DNA of 64,000 nucleotides from NCBI GenBank assembly GCA_013398295.1, contig VZSF01010149.1, positions 131,472-195,471 of the forward strand, written 5' to 3'. The position numbers and the translations under genes are program-made. The stretch is from Chionis minor. Taxonomy: Eukaryota > Chordata > Aves > Charadriiformes > Chionididae. The notes under the pieces were generated by a model. The model did not search any database. It had not been told where the DNA came from and worked only from the letters and a program-made list of their open reading frames with translations. Each line of letters begins with the position of its first letter. Position 1 is the stretch's first letter. This document shows positions 46,525-58,097 of the stretch, piece after piece.

Positions 46525-48971
46525 GTGAAGTGCGATGGGTGCTGAGCATGGCCAGATCATCCGACCTCCCCATCTGCCAGTGGAAAGACACCGCACATTT
46601 TCCATGAGAGCTGGACACAGTCCTGGGAGTGACTTGGTAATGCCCCAGGCACTCAGAGAAATGTTGAAAGTAATCCAGCTAAAGCTCCACCTGGAAAGCG
46701 GTGGGTGGGAAATTTAAGAGCTCAGTGATTGGCATGACAAAAAAGCAGAGGTGAGATAGCTGTAAGGAAGGAGCTGGTTCTACAGAGGAAAACACCTGTT
46801 TTTTCATCACCTCATTTCTATGTGTCTGTCCATCCTGAGTTTTAATCAATACTCTACTACAATAACCTAATGAAGAACTTCAACCCTGCGCAATATTCAC
46901 AGTTACTCATTTCTCCCGACTCCTTCTTCCTCTATCAACATTTCTTTAACTCTAGTTTTGTGACGAGTTTTTTCCTCCGTGCATTGAACTTTCGGGGGAG
47001 AACAGCACAGCTTCTGCCATTTTTTTCAAGGCACTGGCGGCAGTGAGGGAGAGCTAGCCATCTTTGTGACTTGCGCTGTGAAACACTCACTCTGCTCCCC
47101 TTCCTTCCCCATAAAAAGCCAGAAATACCACTTAAAACGCTATTGTTCCCTATGATTTAATTTCATAGCACTGCTCAACAGCTACAGCTATTTACAGCAA
47201 TCCTCTGTTAAGTGAACATGGCTTACCCTGGATATTTATGAATTTTTAATGGAGCGAGCTCATCTCCAAATTCAGCATCTCTCCTTGCAGCTGGGGTGTA
47301 GATAGGACATGTTTACTTAATGCGCTGGAAGCTCAAATATTTAGCTTGCGGTTTCGATGACTGAACAATCTGTACTGTTCTTGGTGGCTACGTATGCATC
47401 TCGGAGGCTGCAGAGGGAGAATAGGTCTGCAACTGAAGGTGCAAACGTGTTTGTCAATACGCTGGAGCCCCCCCGTTGCCGCTTCTCGCCTCCCGTAACA
47501 CCATGTTTAAGAGGGCATGAATTAATATAAACAGCCTGTTGATGTCCATTTGACAGAATATGTGGGAAATTGAGTTTACCTTGAATTTATGAACTGGGAA
47601 GGCTATTTCTCATCCTGATTAATGGTGAGTCATGGAGCAAACCCGAGGCCATTCGCAAACCCGTGTGCTATACATCAGGTGTCATGGGAGTGAGAACAGT
47701 GGGAGAGCAAAGAAAGGTCTCATGACAGTCTGTTAACTAATTTTCATGCGCCAAGTGAAGACGTGTCCTGGAATTTTGCAAAACTATATTTAGCAATGCC
47801 GAGCGTCTCCAAAGAGAGCTTTGTAAGATGCTGGAACAGGAAGAAAAATACACACAGGTATAAAAGCACTCTAAGAAAGCAATAATTTAGACAACTTTAG
47901 AGGGATATCCGACAATACATTTACTGCCAGCTGGGGACTGAGATGAATATCCAGAAGTCTGACGAACAGCAGGCTGCCCAGCCCTGCGCTTCTGCTGAAT
48001 ACAAGTGCAACAACAGCTCTTGCATGGCCATTTTCTCCATGGATTTCTAGGGTTTTTACCCTGGGGAGCTGGTGTTTCTCTGGGACGTTCCCACATGGCA
48101 GATCTCCTTCTAGCACAGCTTTATTCTCATGCTGAGAAACTTCAGCAGAATCCCAGAGACATGATTTTTTTCAGTGGCTCTAGATGCTTTTCGGTGTGCT
48201 GATTTGTGATGGTGGTAACACTGATGTTGGGGGAAGAAGGCAAATCCTCAACTCTCCAGCTGCGTGCAGACGAGGGCAGGGAAAGGCAGCAGCGTGATGC
48301 GTGATGGTGCAGCCCAAGACACAATGGAGCTTGTGATGGCACTCCACTGGTGGTCAAAATCAGCCCTTTAAGCGTAGCCATTCATACGTAACTGAAGGCC
48401 CAGGTAGGGTAGCCCACAAGTACATTAAATCCGCTGTGATCATAGGAAATGAAGCTTCAAGCTGCAAAAAGGGCCACTGAAGGCTACACAGCCTTTGTGC
48501 ACAAACGAATATACTATTTTATTTAAAGGGACTTACTTTCCCTGCCAACATAAGCTTTTTGGGAGAGAGAACTCACGCTTTTATGTATATGAGCACCCTC
48601 CAATGCCATGGGCCTGCTTTAGGAGCTCAATACGGGCTTTAAATTCAATATTTAATATTCAATATTATGGCAATACAGGACCAATGTTATTTCACTCCGT
48701 GGTCATCCATGGCTTGGTTCTACAGTTGAGTAGCACGGGGAAGATTTCTAGCATCTTCAAGGCGCATTTCAGCATCCCATGCTTATTCCTTTGGACACCA
48801 CATAAAAGGAAGGAGACTTTCACCCCAAATAACTCTTTAAAATACTCTCCTGTTGAACAGTGATGCAGTAAAACCTACCATCGCCATGCAGCGTTATTAT
48901 CAAATATCTGCAGGGAAAACAAGCAGGAATTAACCTGCTGCAATAAACACAGGTTTCATTCATCAAGGAGT

Positions 48972-49005
48972 AAAAAAAAAAAAAAGAAAAAGAAGAAAAA
49001 AAAAA
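48972..49005 (+). repeat. A-rich simple repeat
   Basis: Fourteen A followed by AAAAAGAAGA-type sequence. No retroposon body adjoins it. Confidence 0.9.
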
Positions 49006-49372
49006 GTAATGCTACAGGGTCCCCCCAATAGCACACAGGGTACAATCTAGTACTCTCAGCATGGCCACGCAGCGGAGGCCCAGAGGACACGCTGTCCCAG
49101 CATAAGGGCTGCCAGCATCCTGACAGAATTAGGAAGTCCTCTCTTGCAGTTGCCCTGTAGACATGAAATTACACAAAGAAAGACTTCATTAGGATCCCGA
49201 ACTAAATATAGTCAAGTGGGGAGAGTGGAACATTCAATTTTCACTCTTGGCAAGAGGCACAGCTTCACAACCTTTAGGATATTGTTTTAACTAAGCTGGA
49301 ATTCTGCACGGCTGTGCTTCTGACAGCTCAGCACCTACCAGGGGGAAAGAATTATGAAAATAAATTCCTTAC

Positions 49373-49442
49373 CTGAGAAAACCCTGAAAAATGTACGTGC
49401 CCTCATGGCAAAGTTCTTGCCCAGACAAAACTGCTGCTGTCA
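49373..49442 (-). other. Candidate small exon, unidentified
   Basis: On the minus strand a good acceptor (pyrimidine-rich, ending CATTCCCAG, AG at 49444-49443) and a consensus donor (CTCAG then GTAAGG, GT at 49372-49371) enclose 70 bases. These are open in one frame reading TAAVLSGQELCHEGTYIFQG. Both splice motifs are strong, but 70 bases is short and the peptide is unknown, so chance remains the leading explanation. A non-coding exon is also possible. Confidence 0.12.
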
Positions 49443-50935
49443 CTGGGAATGAAGGGCCGGAAAATTATTGGCATCAATGAGAGTTTTGTACAAGCAAAGA
49501 TCATGGGGTCAGAGCCAAACAGATTGTTTGCAGCTCCAAAACTCTTAGAAGATTGTGATTAAGACAGAAAAAACATTGCTGAGCCTGTAACAAGCCTTTC
49601 TGTTCAGAAGGTCAGGTTCAGTCAAGGTCCACCAGCATCTTTGCTTGGTGCGATAGCCCTGTCCTGCCTAACGGGCTGCTCCTCATCCAGCAGTGTCCCA
49701 GCACCACTGGGAATTACCCACCTGCTGAGACCTTTAAATGCAACCCCGGCACCTTCAGGAGCTCAGCAAAAATACAGTCATGTGAAGACCGGGATCTGTT
49801 TTGTGCAAGAGCATGGACACTTAGATGCTCACGGGGAAGGTAAGACCACCAGCGTCCAAGCTGGCGTCACCTGTGGGCCTTGGTCCTGCTTTGTCTTCAT
49901 AGGAGAGAGCCCTGGCAGCAAATGGGGCACAGGTAGATGAGAGGACACTTACTCCTGCCGGGTGATCCTAGACTCTTCCCCGGGCAGGAATCAGAGCACC
50001 AAGCACTCAGCTCTGCAATCCAGCCCTGAGCATATTTTTGGGCTGCCAGAAACAGAAGCCAGATTCTGGTCCTGGCTTTCGTCACTGCTCAGGTGTTTTA
50101 TTCAAAGTTCTGATGGTGTCAAATGTACACCAGTCCCTGGAGCAGCGGCAGATCTGGTTCTGCCCAGTTCATCTACTGTTCATGGTCAGCTTCAAGCCTC
50201 GTAGCCCTCTCAGAAGAAAGATCCTGCTGATCCTCATGTAGATACCGTCAAGTCAAAGTCAGGCTTAGGGTGAGGCAGCTTGAGCAATTACACAGACCAG
50301 GAGGGGAGGGAAAGGAAAGCTGGTGTGTCAGGGGTAGACAAGGAAGGCTGAAGACAAAGCTCAGGAGGAATGCAGAGCCCTGGGCTTTGGATCAGCAGTT
50401 CCCAAAGTTAATTTGGAGGCCTTAGGCTAGGTCTTGCACAGATACAGAGCTCATGCTGCCAGTGTCCAGTCCTGTAATTGGGACATCTTTTTAGACTGGT
50501 CACACTCTGTCTCTGCCTGCTCTGTGCAAGAGAATGACACAAACACACATGAGAAAGCAGAGGACCGGCCTTTCTTGCAAGAAAGCCAAAGGCACGAGGG
50601 TGTTCACTTCAAGCACATAAGCTCCCAACAACTCACAAGGTGTTTGGAGTTAGGCACATAGAGGTTTTTATGAATCTAGCCTTTGGAATAGCCCTTCTGT
50701 TTGTCCTGGATCCCTAATAATATCAACAGTTCCTAATAAAGGGTCAGAAATCCCACACTCATCTAACGTCTTAACAGCATCTGTTAAAGCGAATAACACA
50801 CTCACGGATCCCGCTCATGATGCTGTAAGAGGGGGCAGGAAACCCCACAGACAAAAAGGATGCATTAAGAGATGGAGTGGGACGCAGAAGGAAAAACATC
50901 CAACCTGAAAAATGATATCTCCTATTTCCCCGCAG

Positions 50936-51086
50936 CCACATCAGCGAGGGTGAGGCCTTTGATGGAAATAACCCTCCTTCGGGAACACTGTGTGATGCAA
51001 AACCTTCCCAGGGACATCCCACCTCGCACGCTGTACATCTCGCCTGTCATGGAAAACCTGGAATGGCTTTTTGAAGACATCTCCCA
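50936..51086 (+). other. Candidate coding exon, unidentified
   Basis: A strong acceptor (CTCCTATTTCCCCGCAG, AG at 50934-50935) is followed by 151 bases open in one frame and then a donor-like GTAAGTG at 51087. The frame reads SARVRPLMEITLLREHCVMQ, NLPRDIPPRTLYISPVMENL and EWLFEDIS, a composition that looks protein-like. Splicing would use intron phases 1 and 2. Alternatively the frame simply ends: CAG TAA places a stop across the donor, and an AATAAA lies downstream near 51250, so a terminal exon is possible. A second plus-strand frame and minus-strand frames are also open across part of it, which weakens the case. I do not recognise the protein. Confidence 0.22.
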
Positions 51087-51916
51087 GTAAGTGTGCTGCC
51101 TCCAACAGACGATCAGGGGATGGGGCGGAACGACCAAGCACAGCTGGACCGGGGGAGGTTCCAACCCAACGGCAATATCCCCAGATAGGAGAGGAAAATG
51201 TGTATGACCCTGGGAGAGTGTCCATGGTGGGTCAGGTAAACAAGCAAGGCGGAATAAAGGCAGGTCAATTTAGTCTCATTAACTTTTAGCCTCAGCTATG
51301 TCTCTGCACTACCCCAAACTTAGAGAGACTCCTGCCAAAATCCAGAGCACAAGCATGGCACGGAGCTGCCCTTCCCCTCTCCCAGCTGGACCTCAGCCCC
51401 GGGATCGAAGGCTCCCCGGACAGAGCAGCTGGCAGCCAAGACCGGCAAGAGCTACAGCTTTCGAGAGACGCTCCACAAACATCACTGTTTTAGGAAAAAC
51501 ATCAGCAAAGAGCGGTCACGTGTTTCACTCCAGGAGCTGAAGGCGTGAGAAGGGCTTTAAAAAAAAAAAAAAAGAATCTATTCATTGAAGAAAAGCAATC
51601 CAGAAAAGAAACCAAAAAAGGAAGCAGCCCCGATGCAGACCCCCCCAGAGAGCTGCAGGGCATCCTGAACAGAAGAGCAGTTTTGGACAACAACATCAGC
51701 CCGGGACAAACTGCCCTGGCCCACACACGCATCAGTGACCCCCTCTCTGGGTGGGGGCCAGGGGCTGACCCGTCCCTCGAGAGCAAGGGTTCCCAGGATG
51801 GCTTTGCTGCGGCATTTCTTGGCCCCATGCTGGGGCTGTGTCCTACGCTGCCACCTCGGGTAGCCCCACGGAGGAGCCCCTGCCTTTGGCTGTTACCGAT
51901 GTCATTATTATAGTGA

Positions 51917-52468
51917 TCGTGCCCCTGTACGCAGCACCCGTGAGGCCACAGCTTGAGTGCTGTGTCCAGTTTTGGGCGCCACAGTACAGGAGGGACATTG
52001 AGGGGCTGGAGCATGTCCAGAGAAGGGCAACAGAGCTGGTGAGGCATCTTGAGAACAAGTCTTATGAGGAGCTGCTGAGGGAATTATGATTGTTTGGTCT
52101 GGAGAAGAGAAGGTTGAGGGGAGACCTTCTCGGTCTCTACAACTACCCGAAAGGAGGGTGTAGTAGGATGGGCGCTTGTCTCTTCTCTCAAGTACCTAGT
52201 GACAGGACAAGAGGAAATGGGTTCAGATTGCACCAGGGGAGGTTTAGGCTGGACATTAGGAAAAAAATTATTCACTGAGTTATCAAACATTGGAACGGGC
52301 TGCCCAGGGAGGTGGTTGAGTCACCATCCCTAGATGCGTTTAAAAGTCGTGTAGATGCAGTGCTTAAAGACATGGTTTAGTGGTCAACCTGGTAGAATAG
52401 GGTCAATGGTTGAACTAGATGATCTTAAAGGTCTTTTCGAACCTAAAAGATTCTATGATTCTGTGATT
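51917..52468 (+). mobile_element. CR1 retrotransposon fragment
   Basis: Forward-oriented CR1 starting around the VPLY...[19 protein letters not shown] motif of ORF2. The frame continues to [12 protein letters not shown], meets an in-frame TGA (52087-52089), resumes in the same frame with [20 protein letters not shown] and [20 protein letters not shown], then is lost by a frameshift near 52278. It ends with the 3' UTR GGTTGAACTAGATGATCTTA and an AGATTCTATGATTCTGTGATT tail. Same subfamily as the inverted copy at 32262-32640, but more damaged. Confidence 0.97.
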
Positions 52469-55400
52469 GTATTTCCTAAGATGCCACCAGCTTTCCTGCC
52501 ACCAGAATGGAGTGAACCTGTGGCACATCCGATCCCCTTCGCTGCAATGCTGCCGAACACGGTTTGTTGTTGCCTCTAGTCTCCTGCATTTTGATTTTCC
52601 TCCTTTAAAGCTGACCCTGCCCTTCCCTAGCTCTGCAGAAAGCAGCCTCCTCAGCAGGGCAGCAGGTGTGGCGCTGCACTTCACAGCATGGGTTCATGGT
52701 CAGAGCAAATCCAGGGAGACAGAAACGCTGGTGCCTGGGACCAGGGATGCCCAGCCCCAGAGCGGAGGCAGGATCATGCACCCACACCCCCAGCCAGCTA
52801 TGGTATTTGCCCCTCTGGTGTCTGGCGGGGTGGCACAGGACCCTCCTACGATGCTCTGCTGCACACACGGTACCTGAAGGGGCAAAATGATGCCCGGTTT
52901 CTACATCTTCAGTCTGTGCCATCTATCCAAGCCCAGCATTTATCACCCCCTTTAAATGCCCAGCCCGTCGTGCCTTCCCTCTATCCCCAGATCTGCTTCT
53001 CAGGAGCAGAAGCCCAGGCCAAGGTCTTTACCAGCAAAGTCCTCTGGAGCTGAGAAACGAGGTGGAAATATCCAAAAGAAACACCAGATGCACCGAGCAG
53101 CGAAAATGAACTCTGCCACTGTGTAAGAAGGCACAGGCGTGTATAATATAATATATACTGTACATACAGAGAGAAAGAATATACTTTTCACTGTAAAGTG
53201 TTTTATATGCTAACCATCAGGCATACACCAAGTCAATGGATGCTGGCACTTTACATAAATATATGATGATGCAGTGCTATATGTAATAAAAATCTGGAGC
53301 ACAAAATATGGAAGCAATTCAAGAAAACAGATCTCACATTTTTGCCTTTGTTACAGTTAGATTCTGACATGCTCTGATTAAAATTCAACATCTGCATGCA
53401 TTTAAAATTAAAATATATAGGTATTCATGTTTTCCTCCTTCCACGATGTTTTACTGCTGCCTTTTTCTTCTTAAATATTAAAAACATTACATTATTTTAT
53501 TTCAGATGTCTCAATATATTACACATCACCCTTTCACCTCAGAGCTTTGGTTCAAATCCAGCTCTTCGCTGAGGAAATAGAAAACATCTGAAAATATTTA
53601 GTAGTCTCATCTCAGTGTCTAATCACAGTCTGCTCTGACATGACAAAACACAACAAACAAACTGGCTTGCCACAGATGAAAAATGTTTACACAAAAATAC
53701 TCAGGAGTGTAAGAATGAATAAAGGCATCTCTAACTGCATTAAAGCCCATGTTGTTAAGTCATAAAATAGTTTGCAGATAATCTGAGCTGCACCTGCCCC
53801 TCTGGAAAAAAAAAAAAAAGAAAACCAAACCAAAAAAACCAGGTGATTTAAAGTCCTCACAGCCTAGCAGGTCCCAGCTGCATGTTTTTCTGTTATTCTA
53901 AAGCAGAAAGATGTGTCAGGCTACAGTGCAAATATTGTCCATGGGCATCATGGTCTGGAGAGCCTAAGTACCTCGTGATTTAGGAATGTCAGAAGAAAAC
54001 TTTATTGCCAGTAAATCCTCCAGGACTGAAATATATGCACTTGAAGAGGGACGAGCATAAATAAGTCTTTGTCTTTGCTGGGGAATTCAGCCGTTTGGTG
54101 GGTGGTTGGGAGAGCAGCTGTCCCAATAGACTTCATGTTGGGCACTGGTATGGTGCACAGCACGGTTCCTCCTCCAAAGCTGTGATGATTTTAGCAGGCA
54201 AGAGAAAACGGAGGAGGGAATTAGCCACAGCGAGGTGCAGGATCTTCCCCAAAGCCAGTGACAGAATCAGCTGTGATAATCCCAGGCCCGCACCCCCATT
54301 CCTTTTGCCACAGGTCCCCAATTTTCCCTGGCCCACATGCACCAGGCATGAGCAAGTGATGGGTATGGGCAGCACCATCCTGTGCTCTTCCATAGGCTCA
54401 GCTTGACTTCCTACCTTCATTTTGCCACGAGCAAGACCAGAGAGCACTGCAATGGGTGCGGTGCTCATGGGTTGGTTGGGTTGGGGTCATTATGGACTTG
54501 CTACCCACTTACCCTGCTTGGGTTCAATCCAACGTCTATTGAAGTAGATAGAGGAAGCCCCACCAGAGCATGATGTGTCCCCTCTGACTTTGGATGCCTG
54601 CCCTCAGGGCTACGTCCTTCCCGCCAGGGGTTCAGCAAACCCCTACCAGCATGGAGACACATGGCCAGAACCAATGGGCTTCCCATCTGGCCCATTCATC
54701 CCTAGGCTGGGCAGCAGGATCAGGCAAATTATGCCTTACATTAAGGGTTTTCAGAACTCCAGCGTAAGAACAAAGAGTGAGCATAAAGATGGAGCGATGT
54801 TTCCTCTGCAATTCTGTCCCACATCTACAGACACTTCCCACCTATTCTGCCTGCAGCGTTTACCTCCTTTCTAGACCTGACCACCATTGGCTGTGATCAA
54901 ATTATGCTCCACAGACCTTCGGGGAAGTGGCTCTGTAAACTATTTCCAAGCTTAAGTTTTCCAGCCTGCAGAAGCTATCCCTTTCCATGAGTGTCTTACA
55001 GTACCTTTTTTTCAGGAAGATATTGTAATATTTCCTGCTGCAATGGCCAGATTAAATATGAATAAATTAATGTGCTAACATTTCACTATATCCCCTTTAA
55101 TGCAAAATAATATGTATCCCTTAATTCAATAAATTAGAAAGTATATTTTTTTAAGGGAAAAAATACCAGTGTAACTAAGTCTTTGCAGATCTTGGCATGC
55201 CTACAATACACAAAGGACAGGCCAAGAAGACATCCAAACGATGACCGTGCTGCCTCCAGAGGTGAGGGCTCAGCTAATAAACCTGGCTGGGAGGAGGGCT
55301 CATTTAGCCTGACCACGGGTCCATGTGAGGGCAGGCACAGGGGTCCCGGCCACCGTGGCTCTGCACTGCAGCCTTCGGTCGTACCCCTCTCCCGCTGGTG

Positions 55401-57989
55401 CACTGAGCTGGTTCCCATCGCGCACACACCAGCACTGGGTTTCTTGCCTGGATAATAATTTCCTTTGCACGTGACTTAGACAATACCCAGCGCATTTTCC
55501 ATTATGGCTTTCTCCACAGCACCCGTTGGTCTGGGTTTACATTTTATTGTCTGTGCTTCATTTTCACGTGCTTTCCTTCTGCTGTCGTGTTTTCCCTGAG
55601 CCCCTTGACAAAACCTCTCTCGTTGTTAACTGTATTTAAATTCAGCAACGACACGCAAACTTGTTCACACAGCCTTTAATGTCTTCGCACTTCTTCCCCC
55701 CTGTTACAAACCTACTCCAAATTAATTCCCGTTTCAAGATGTGAACGTCGTTCCAGTCAGCCATGTTGGCCTGCTAGGCAGCATATTAGTAAATTATTTC
55801 TCCAGGCTCTTGATTGACATTGTTGAAAAGATACTTTTCGTGCGTGTCAGTCTTTGTGGGGTGAAAATGCCTTTAACATGCTTCTAGGATTTACATGGGC
55901 TTCCCTGGTCTGCTGCTGCCAAGTTCAGATGCGGTTGGAGCATGTGGCATTCTTTGTCCTGCTCTTATTACATTTTCCTTTTCATCCAGCCCTGCTACAT
56001 ATTTCATATTTTTCATATTTCTGCCCTGTGATGTGAAGAACGGCCAGTTGCTAAATGTGCCCTTGTCATGCCTGTCCACTCCAGCATGAGCCTCTCAGAT
56101 CCTGCTGCAATCACTGCGCTTTCTTCTTCCTTTCTTTTTTTTTTTTTTTTGTTTTGTTTTGTTTTCTTATAATTATTTATCCCCTTCTCTAATATTTCAG
56201 GACTCAGACCTTCAAACAGCCGAGCAAGATACTGCATGTCTGCGGAGCGATGGTAAAAAACCACGCGCATGCTCATCAACAGGGACAAACCCAAAGCACC
56301 GTGCGTTTCCTTCCACCTCAGCGAGCAGAGATCAGGTCTCATTTCTGGCTCTGCGTGCAGCAGTCCAGCCCCAGAGCCACACCTGAGCTGTTTCCAGGCT
56401 CTTTTCCCTCCTTTGCAGACACAGCTCTTGCTGCGCAAGTTCTTCCAGAGCTCCACACCACCCAAGCCATCGCCGTACCGGCGACATCTCTGCAACCCCA
56501 TCAAAGAAGCCTGCAGGAGTGTGGCTGAGGGCTGGCAGCCTCAGACACAAGCATGGGCGGGGAGAGAAGAGAAGGAAACATCATTCCACTTATAAAATGA
56601 GCATATTTAGAACAGAAAGTACTGGAAAAAACTGCCATGTTTCTCAGAAAAGCTATGGTATGCACAAATGTTGGGTTTACAAGCCCAAACTCCATTTGAA
56701 ATCAGCAAATACAGGACTGGTTCCCTAGGAGCCATGTCCAGGAATGGCATTTTATGGATTGAATATATCGTCCAGCATTTGCTAACTGTTTATCCACTTC
56801 ACTTGAGAACTTTCTCCTTAAATGAAAATGTGATCTTCAGCCTGGACAAACACCTGTCTTTAAACCACAACACCGTTGCTTCATTCCTAAGAAAGGGTTG
56901 ATCAACAGTGTAGCACCTCAACATCCATGCTCAACCCCTTCCCCAGTGACAGCTCTGCCACGGTCTCACCCATTTTCCTGGAGCACACCAGGAAGCTACT
57001 AGTATGGACAGAGACCATAGTTTAAGCTCCAGAGCACTTGGAAATAGTCAATAAATCATAGACCAGGAAGGAAAGTCATATTAACAGAAGTTAAGACACA
57101 AGCATTTGAGTTGCAGTTGATTACCATCATCACTTGTGATGTCCAAAGAAAAAAAAATATTAATCACCTGTTTCTTTGGCAAACAGCGAATGGGGAGCTT
57201 GCTTAAATTTGTAGCAGTAGAGTCCGCACTCACATTGTTCTGCTGATGGAAATCCAGCAATCTTCTCCGTCACTATTGCGGGTAGAGGACAGGCCACCAA
57301 TGGGAATAGTTTCACAATTCTTTTATTGGAAGCATCTGTAGAAACCATAAACCAACAACTACAACAACAGCAACACAAAGCCATGTTTTCTCACTTCTTT
57401 CTGAGCAAGGAGGATGCCAGAGCAATTGTCCACCCTACCCGCCCCCCCCCACCGCATGGTGGTTTCCTTTGTTCACATTTCACTGCTTGGATCCAGCAGA
57501 GAGATTTATGGGCTGGTGCTGAGCTCAGGATGCGCACAGTGCTGGTCTCCCGGGGTCTGGGCTTGACCATGCAGAATGAGGGTGTGGAAAGGCTCCTGCA
57601 GCTTCAGGGAGGAAGAAACTGGAGGGAGGAAGGTTATGCTGGGCCAGATTGAAGTGCCTTCCACTGAGCAGCAGCTGACCAAAAAACGAGCCCTGGTAGC
57701 TGATGAGACTTTTCATGGAGAAATGTTGTCACTCCATGCCTGCAGGGCATCGCACCCAAGGACACAATGCCTGGATCCAGACCGATGTCCCCTACACTCG
57801 CTTCCGATCTTGATCACCATCCCAGTAACGAGGAGTCCATTTATTTCAACGTCAGATGACTTCCCTCCAACAAAGGGTGCCAAGAGCACTTGCCAGCCTG
57901 GCCAAGAGCAGCATTTCAGTGCCTTGAGCTCTGGTGGGACTGCGCAGAGTGGAGCCCGGTGGGGAGAGGGCTCAGCATGTGAAGGGGAT
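52469..57989. other. Long unique non-coding stretch
   Basis: No gene or transposon recognised. AT-rich from about 53100 to 53830 (including ATAATATAATATATACTGTA near 53145) with an A-tract at 53806-53819; poly-T with GTTTT units at 56131-56166; C-rich run near 57441-57450. A segment at about 55630-55860 has the appearance of a conserved non-coding element. Confidence 0.5.
56131..56166. repeat. Poly-T / GTTTT tract
   Basis: Sixteen T (56135-56150) followed by GTTTT units. Simple-sequence repeat. Confidence 0.92.
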
Positions 57990-58097
57990 GGTTGTGCAAG
58001 AGCAGGATGTGAGATCCCGGGTGCACATCATGGCTTGCATACACTTTCCCGGTGTGATTTTCGGTAAGTTACTACATCAGCGCTGAGTCACCCTGCC
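57990..58097 (+). mobile_element. MIR/CORE-SINE-like fossil
   Basis: Forward-oriented. GGTTGTGCAAGAGCAGGATG corresponds to the MIR lead-in, GGGTGCACATCATGGCTTGC to its GGTTCRAATCCYGGCTCTGC B-box region, and GGTGTGATTTTCGGTAAGTT to GTGTGACCTTGGGCAAGTTACTT, followed by a CGCTGAGTCACCCTGCCCC remnant of the TGCCTCAGTTTCCC block. Order and spacing fit. This also explains a splice-donor-like GTAAGT at 58066, which is simply the MIR motif. Confidence 0.5.

Larger units (their letters stand above)
46525..51916. other. Long unique non-coding stretch
   Basis: No recognised transposon. Holds an A-rich tract (48972-49005), two candidate exons with weak support (49373-49442 minus, 50936-51086 plus, separate entries) and AT-rich sequence at about 47190-47640 that resembles a conserved regulatory element. 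A plus-strand frame at 51545-51913 runs out of a poly-A and is not convincing. Confidence 0.5.

Noticed and set aside
45844..46545. Open frames of 87-98 codons that look like genes
   Set aside because: They are pieces of the CR1 ORF2 C-terminus in a frameshifted, truncated copy; the same holds for the frames inside the other CR1 copies.
53535..53570. GGTTCAAATCC word resembling a tRNA B-box
   Set aside because: No A-box at the right distance, no acceptor-stem pairing and no terminator; not a tRNA gene or a recognisable SINE.
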